This document shows, piece after piece, positions 58,203-64,000 of a stretch of 64,000 nt of DNA (its first letter is position 1; every line of letters starts with the position of its first letter). The notes under the pieces are model-generated. The model made no database searches, was not told where the DNA came from, and saw only the letters and a program-made list of their open reading frames with translations. Source of the stretch: Cryphonectria parasitica EP155 (lineage: Eukaryota; Ascomycota; Sordariomycetes; Diaporthales; Cryphonectriaceae); contig NW_024468915.1 in NCBI RefSeq assembly GCF_011745365.1, positions 536,653 to 600,652 of the forward strand. The letters run 5' to 3'. Position numbers and translations under genes: made by a program.

Positions 58203-59027
58203 ATGTCGACACCTTCGCTCACCTTTTACGATATCGCGTCAGGCCCGCCTACGCGCACCTATGCCCCAAACCCATGGAAAACAAGGTACACCCTAGCCGA
58301 GCATCCAAGGCAAAATGAACAATTAGCTCAATAATCACTCGCCAGATACGCCTTGAACTTCAAGCACCGTCACAATGGCGTCGAGTACAAGACGGAATGG
58401 GTCGACCTCCCCGAGGTGACCGAGGTCCGCAAGAGCCTGGGCGCCGCTCCCGTGCGCAAGCACTGGATCGACGACGGCGACTTCTACACACTGCCCGTGG
58501 TCGTGGACCACGCCACTGACAAGACGGTGGGGGACTCGTTTGACATTGCCGTCTACCTCGACAGACAATACCCCAGCAGGGACGGCGAGCCCGTCCTCTT
58601 CCCGCCGTCCACCGTCGCCCTCCAACGGGCCTTCAACACATACATCGACAAGGTCTTTACAGACCACGTGGTGCTCGGCTCGCAGAGCATGCCGTTCAAC
58701 CCTGAGACGGCTGCGATATCCAAGGCAGAGTTCTGCAGGCGCGCTGGGAGGACGAGCTGGGACGAGCTGTGCGTCGAGGGCGAGGCCCGAGCGGCGGTCC
58801 TCAAGAGCTTCGAGACCACCATGCGCGAGGTGGCTAAGCTGTACGTCAGGCGGGACGAAGGGCCGTTTCTCGAGGGCGCGGTGCCCATGTATGCGGATTT
58901 CATCGTGGGCGGGTGGCTTGCGATGTTTAAGGAGGTGTTGCCGGAGTGGCAGGAGCTGAAAGGTTGGCATGATGGGCTCTGGGGAGCGGTCCACGATGCA
59001 TTGAATGAGTATGCGGAGATACATTGA
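58203..59027 (+). CDS. Glutathione S-transferase (LigE / fungal GST-FuA-like)
   Basis: This cytosolic enzyme conjugates or transfers glutathione; LigE-like fungal members are linked to breakdown of aromatic ethers and detoxification. Two exons (58203-58285, 58346-59027) with a 60-nt intron give 254 aa. The N-terminal thioredoxin-like domain starts LTFYDIASGPPTRTYAPNPW, typical of the LigE-like group, and continues RYALNFKHR and EWVDLPEV. The GSH-binding segment is FYTLPVVVD followed by GDSFDIAVYLDRQYP, where the usual E/D-S pair is DS. The all-helical C-terminal domain contains GAVPMYADFIVGGWLAMFKE, in which the N-capping Asp motif is clear. It is transcribed away from the MCT-like gene and toward the Dal5-like gene. 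Confidence 0.9.
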
Positions 59028-59862
59028 GGACAGTTGCGTTCACGGGACTATCAAAGTGAATCTTGGAAGAGAATGGGACCAAATAACTCAAGAAGAATGT
59101 ATTCTGTGTTATTTTGTAATACTTCTATTTGATGACCAGGTAATAGAGGCGAGGCAGGCCGCAAGCCTGTTCTAGCGAGCCAACTCTATAATCAGTGTCG
59201 AAACACCGATTAAAATGCAGCCGCTCACACAGCTGCCCTGTATGCAAAGATTGGTCGCAGTAAGTAAATGAATGACCTCTAGGAAGAAACCTTAAACGTT
59301 TCGGGCTCTCCTTACTGGCGTCGAAAACACCACAGAAATGATAGGCCCAAAGCTTATTGCGGCAGAACAACCGAACGGAAGCTTGACTATTCAGGATAAT
59401 CAAATTGAAAGAAAGAAAGAAAGGAGGAGAAGGAGGAGAAGGTAAAAGAGAAAGAAACAAAGAAAGAGAGAGAATAAAAAAGAGGAGAAAGCACTACTGA
59501 GGCTATTCACAAAGACTGGGGGCATGTGTAGCGCTGTGGGGGGGGGGGGCTCAAGGAGGGGGAAGAGCAGGTCATTGTGAGCTAGATACAGACTTTGGGA
59601 AACCTTTTAACCTGCTTTGCCTAGCTAAATTTTCATTCATTGCTTTGCTAAGCAAATCTTTTGTTCGTTGCTTTGCTTAGCAGAACTTTTATTTATTACT
59701 TTGCTTAGCCAAACTTTTATTTATTGCTTCGCCTAGCAAAACTTCACAGCTTCGCAGAGATATGCTTCACAAGGGGAAGAGAAGTGAATAGTACTGCAAG
59801 TTCCGATTTTGCCTGGTTACATCGCAGCCCATCTGCATTAATATATGTTTGCATCCCCCAGC
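59028..59862. other. Convergent 3' region with homopolymer and minisatellite
   Basis: This interval between convergent GST and Dal5-like genes holds a purine tract at about 59399-59482, a G12 run at 59538-59549 and a five-unit 28-bp tandem repeat at 59613-59752. No gene is seen. Confidence 0.6.
59613..59752. repeat. Minisatellite, five 28-bp units with palindromic core
   Basis: Five tandem units begin at 59613, 59641, 59669, 59697 and 59725. The consensus core TTTGCTTAGCAAA is an inverted repeat of TTTGCT around one base and recurs in every unit with one to three changes; the spacer ends in ATTTAT in the central units. The units are diverged but keep exact 28-bp phase. The array sits in the 3' intergenic space of two convergent genes. 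Confidence 0.92.
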
Positions 59863-61531
59863 CTACAGGCTATAGATGAACTCAGGGTTCTCCTTATCCG
59901 TCAGATCAAAGAACTCCTGCCCCTCCAGCTTCACATAGCCAGGCTGCGCCCGAGCCTCGGCCTTCTTCTTGTTCTGGCGCCGGCACCAAAAGTAGATGAA
60001 CAGGATATCCAGCAGGGCAAGCACCCAGCACACCACAATGGTGATCTCGGCCGGCCTGTACTCGGGCGCATCCTTGGCCTGGAAGACCTGGGGCCCGATG
60101 ATGTTGCCCACGCAGTAGCCGATGAGGTACATGGCGGCCACTGTGGTCTTCTTGGTCCAGCCTGCGACGTTGGTCGAGATGAGAGAGAGCAGGGCCACAA
60201 AGGGTGTCGCTGAGGCCTGCGTCAGGTAGTAGCCGATGAGCTTGCCGACGCTGTGGTTGTCGTCGAGGCAGGCAATCAGGAGCATGCCGATGATGGCTAG
60301 TATCAGACCTCCCGAAGAGACCAGGAGGCGGTTGCCCCATCTGTCGCCAATGATACCCGCTGCAACCAGCGTGATGACCTTTTTTCGAGGACAAATGTCA
60401 GCACATGCATTGAAGCATCGTAGTAAACTTTTTATCGCCGGAAGAAGAAAGAGAAGCAAAGCATACCTCAACAGCCCCGCCGGGGGTTCCCAACAGCAGA
60501 GATTGTTCGTTGGAGAAGCCAAAAGACACAATCAACTGGCTAAAGAAGTTGGAGATGCCGCCGTTGGGAATATCAGCGACAAAGCTGTAAAAGACAAAGG
60601 CCCAGATCATAGGGTCGGTGAGGGCCTCCTTGAACTGATAGGATTTGAAGTGCTTGTTTCCGACGCCCTGCTGGTTGATCCGGATGCGTTCCACGGCGAG
60701 GATCCTCTCCCTCGGCGTCAGAAACCGAGCGTTCATCTGGTTATCGGGCATGACGAAGAAGAAAATGCAGCCGATGAAAGAGGTGAACAGACCGATGACC
60801 AGAAATAGGAGCTGCCAGGACTCGATGGCGACGGGGTGCTTGGTCGTGCCTACGGCGATGCCATAAGCCACGAATCCGCCGAGAATCTGGCCCCAGCCGT
60901 TGAAGCTAAACCATATACCCGTCCTGGCGCCCTGCTCCTTGATGGTGTACCACTGAGAGGTGAAGAGGGCAAACCCAGGTGTGACGGCGGACTCAAATAC
61001 GCCCAAGAAGAAGCGCACCGTCATGGCTCCAGCAAAGTTTTTGGTGGCAGCCATGCATGCGAGGATTAAGCCCCAGGCAATAACGTTCAGGCTCGAATAT
61101 TTGCCCAGGGGAAGCCGCTGCAGGAGGCGGTTGGTTGGATATTCCCAGAAGAGGTAACCAAAGTAGAACATGCTGCCGATCCAGCTGTACTGTTGACCCA
61201 CGAGTCCAATGTCCGTTTTAAATCCCATAATACTGCTGTACGATACAGTCGTTTTGTCCAGGTAGTTGAGGCCGTAGACCAGACACAGGAGTGGCATGAG
61301 GTGGAGGTCGATCTTGCGGAGGAGCTTGCGCTCCTCCTCGGGCGTCAGCTCGATGACCTCGCCGTTTTCTGCCTCCAGCACCTTAAGCGCCTCGTCTGCA
61401 TCGTTGCGATCAGCGTGTTTAAGGACCACATGGCCGACTTTTTCGTCAGTGGCGCCGGCCGAGGTGCTGGCCTTCTCGGGGTCGCTGGCGGGGGGAGGCG
61501 GTGCCTCGACGGACTTTTCAATATCAGACAT
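59863..61531 (-). CDS. MFS anion:cation symporter (Dal5/allantoate permease family)
   Basis: This plasma-membrane carrier family imports organic anions such as allantoate, pantothenate, nicotinate or small peptides by proton symport. Two exons (61531-60467, 60378-59863) with an 88-nt intron give 526 aa. The start chosen is the ATG before SDIEKSVEAPPPPASDPEKA; the longer upstream frame lacks family character. A leader of about 75 residues ends RKLLRKIDLHLMPLLCLVYG, the typical TM1 entry with LNYLDKTTVSYSSIMG. Motif-like blocks WIGSMFYFGYLFWEYPTNRL and RFFLGVFESAVTPGFALFTS are diagnostic of the ACS family. The loop FLTPRERILAVERIRINQQG also matches. The tail is short and basic. Substrate cannot be assigned from sequence. 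Confidence 0.92.
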
Positions 61532-62495
61532 GACGGATGAATGATTGGTTGATGACGGCGATGATATTAATGAACAGCCACGCACGACGAGTTTCTGAGA
61601 GCTGACGACACCATTGCAGTACTGACGCGAAAGGACAAAAAGTGTCGAAGGTAGGAGGGGTGTGGTTGAACGTAACGTTGGAGAAGGTCGATACATTGGG
61701 TTAACCCCCACCCAGACTTTAAGCCGATTTGATCCTCCGTTGGGGAATCTTATCTGCTGCCCATTGCATGCAGATCACATCATTTCCTCTTTTTGATTGA
61801 TGCATGGCATGATGGCGACTCGCTCCCTAAGACCAGGTTGTGGATTAGGGGACCCCCCCCCCCCTTTCCGGCACCAAGTGATATCGCCGATCCGGCGTTT
61901 GGCTGGTTATCTATCTTCTATAGCATAAGATAATAGTACTACTGTGGATTTCTTCTACTGTGACAGAAACCTTGTGACACAGATATTATAATCCCAGTTT
62001 ATCATCCATCCGTATTATCCGTCCATAGAAGTTTTTGATGACCCCGCACAATTTACTACATTTACAATGTAATATCGTATGAGCGTGCCATGGCAATCAA
62101 TCCCCGTCCATTCTTTCCCCTGTGGGCTATCAAATGGTAAATCACCATCTACTGCATCATCGCTGCGGAAACGTGTCGGCAGTGTTACTTTGAGAGTGAG
62201 ATCAATATAGATAGATTTCAGTTACTTCCCAGTATGATCAACCGAACTCAAGATACAGTCTAATGAGAATTCGACTAATCTACAGATGTGAACAAATTCA
62301 CACATGCTGGCCATAGTTCATGCCTCCTAGGAAGCCACACAATATCCTCACAATACATACTCTAATCAACTCAGCAGGCTTCAACGAAGCCAGAGATATA
62401 ATGGAGTTTTCTTAGACTATACTGGATTATCATTGACCATTAGCGCAGACCATCTACCGTATGTAATTAACGTAACAACAAAGGCAATTAGCAAA
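61532..62495. other. Intergenic: Dal5-like promoter and 3' flank of the last gene
   Basis: No gene is seen. A C12 homopolymer lies at 61853-61864, about 320 nt upstream of the Dal5-like start. Confidence 0.5.
61853..61864. repeat. C12 homopolymer
   Basis: Twelve C residues are read directly in the Dal5-like promoter region. Confidence 0.9.
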
Positions 62496-64000
62496 TCACG
62501 CCACAAGCACACTAGCTTCTCTACTCTCCGACTCAAACAACGAAACCCCTCCCAGTCCCCCCGACTGCGCCCTCCATGATGGATTTTCCGTGGCCTCACC
62601 CACGTTTGCGTCGGGCGAGACTGCCTCATCTTGACCAACCGGATCACCATAACTCTTGGGGACCAAAGCCCGGTCCACGCGCGGCAGCTTGGGCACGGGG
62701 GCAATGTCCTCTTCCTCATCCTCGTCAGACCTTCGTCGCTTGAGGCCGAGGAAGCTGGTGAGCCTGGAGAACAGACTCGGCCGAGGAGGGCGTGCATCAT
62801 CGTCATCTTGATCATCATTGTCTCCACCATCCTCGCCATCTTCACCAGGTATAGTACCGTCAGGCTGCATGCCCATGGCTGTTGGTCAAAACGTCAGTAT
62901 CCAGAGTATTCCTCATTAATGATCGATAACATCATGCGAAGGAGTGAGAATGGAAAGAAGAAGAAGAAAAATGAAGAGAAGATCCCATGATTTACCTTGC
63001 GCCATCACGCCCATAATATGATTCTTCACCACCTCCCTCTGCCTAGCCGTATCACCAATAGGAAAGATCCTATGGCCCGACCTCACCTTGACCCTCTCCT
63101 CCCCAAACGGCCTCGCCTTGGGCCGATAATACGTCCAGGGCGTAGGATCCTCCAATATCGGATCCCAGATCTGCTGCGGGTCGACATCCACATCACGCCG
63201 GATCCGGGCCTGCCTCTCTGCGCTCTGCAGCTGCACAGGCCAGCGGTCCAGACCAAAGAACCTCTTGACCTTGCCGCGCACCGCAGGCCTGGCCCAGTCC
63301 CAGAGCGGCTCGCGCGTCCTGGGGGCTCGGGGGTTGGTGTAGTCTGTCGTGCGGCCTGGGTACAGCATGCTGTTGTTCTGGACGCACTCGTCGATGATGC
63401 CCCTGCGGATGGCATCGAGGGCGGCGGTCTGGGTGATGGCTACCTCGTCGCCCTTGTTCAGGGTGCTTCGCCAGAGGTCGTTGAGGGGGCTGTCGCTCTC
63501 GACAAAGTCGTCCCCTGTCTGGCTGCGGAATTCCTCGCCAAACTCGGTCAGGGTGAGCTGCATGTCGGCCATGGTGGGCTCCGCTTGGTTGCTGTTGTTG
63601 TTGTTGGAGGGCCAGCCGTTGTCCTCTTCTGCCTGTAGGGTGCGGACGGCACAGCCCCATCTGTAGGCGAGGCAGTGGAAGTAGTTGGCGACGTTGCGAT
63701 CGAGCAGCATACCGGCGTCGTCCTCTTGTTGTTGCCGGATGAGATCTTGCCATGTGCGACGGTCCGTGAAGCGAGGTGCCAACGCCACGTCCTCGGGAAA
63801 CTGCTCAAAGTCCAGCTCGTCTTCGCTCCGCTGCCTCCAGATGATGAGCTGCTCTGGAAAATACTCCAGTCTCGGTCGAGAGACTCTCCCATACGTGCGC
63901 CAGTCCTCGATATAGGTGCACCGGCCCTGCGCAGCGAGCCGTTCCAGCCACATCTTGACGTCGTATGGATAGAACTTGGTCTTGTTCACGGGCCCGTCCA
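62496..64000 (-). CDS. Unknown fungal protein, 5' end truncated by the window edge
   Basis: Two exons are visible (64000-62996, 62878-62496), separated by a 117-nt intron; the 461 residues seen lack the N terminus because the frame stays open to base 64000. The protein is globular-looking: FYPYDVKMWLERLAAQGRC, then DWRTYGRVSRPRLEYFPEQL and DLDFEQFPEDVALAPRF-like sequence (ELDFEQFPEDVALAPRFTD). A Trp-rich central region (LWDWARPAVRGKVKRFFGLD) follows. The C-terminal exon is acidic and then basic: a DGEDGGDNDDQDDDDARPP run followed by LFSRLTSFLGLKRRRSDEDE, a possible nuclear localisation signal. I recognise no domain. The joint AQ-AMGMQPDG is phase 1 and both sites are canonical. Confidence 0.7.

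Noticed and set aside
58335..59024. 229-codon minus-strand open frame
   Set aside because: Antisense to the GST gene, which has recognisable GST domains.

Overview
This 64 kb window is nuclear DNA of a filamentous ascomycete, most likely a Sordariomycete. Protein-coding genes lie on both strands, and most are broken by short GT–AG introns (about 55–150 nt, often with a CTRAC/CTGAC-like branch site). Families typical of moulds are present: patatin-type TAG lipase, fungal SAT4/rhodopsin-like membrane protein, fungal C2H2 protein, Dal5-type and DHA2 transporters, GH43, a CHID1-like protein and LigE-type GST. No tRNA, rRNA, transposon, virus or secondary-metabolite backbone gene was recognised. 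All exon boundaries were placed by eye from splice signals, reading-frame continuity and remembered family alignments. Every multi-exon model given here sums to a multiple of three.

Left third (0.6–29.6 kb) is mainly conserved housekeeping. Genes in order: mitochondrial aspartyl-tRNA synthetase (-), AP180/YAP1801-type clathrin adaptor (+), TFIIH subunit TFB3/MAT1 (-), NudC (+), Bud27/URI (-), a C2H2 zinc-finger protein (-), an EamA/DMT transporter (-), an alpha/beta hydrolase (+), a Tgl4/5-type patatin lipase (+) and a protein with a C-terminal glyoxalase/VOC domain (+).

The middle (30.8–48.5 kb) is accessory in character. Three same-strand genes (a divergent old yellow enzyme, a secreted arylsulfatase and a 14-TM DHA2 transporter) lie within 7.4 kb. 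They are followed by a small cysteine-free secreted protein, a seven-TM rhodopsin-like protein, a gene-free 3.6 kb interval with a strong G-quadruplex motif, a predicted N-myristoylated protein and a mitochondrial-type SDR.

The right part (50–64 kb) reads like a nutrient-use neighbourhood: GH43 glycosidase, CHID1-like GH18 protein, monocarboxylate-type MFS, GST and Dal5-type anion symporter. The window ends in an unrecognised gene truncated at base 64000.

The most unusual signals are: two transporter genes that need microexons of 5 and 9 nt to restore the family alignment; an old yellow enzyme lacking the His/Asn substrate-binding pair; a GH43 intron containing a spliceable in-frame 75-nt segment; a 5 x 28-bp minisatellite with palindromic cores; and two secreted small-protein candidates. 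I did not find a clearly new multigene system.
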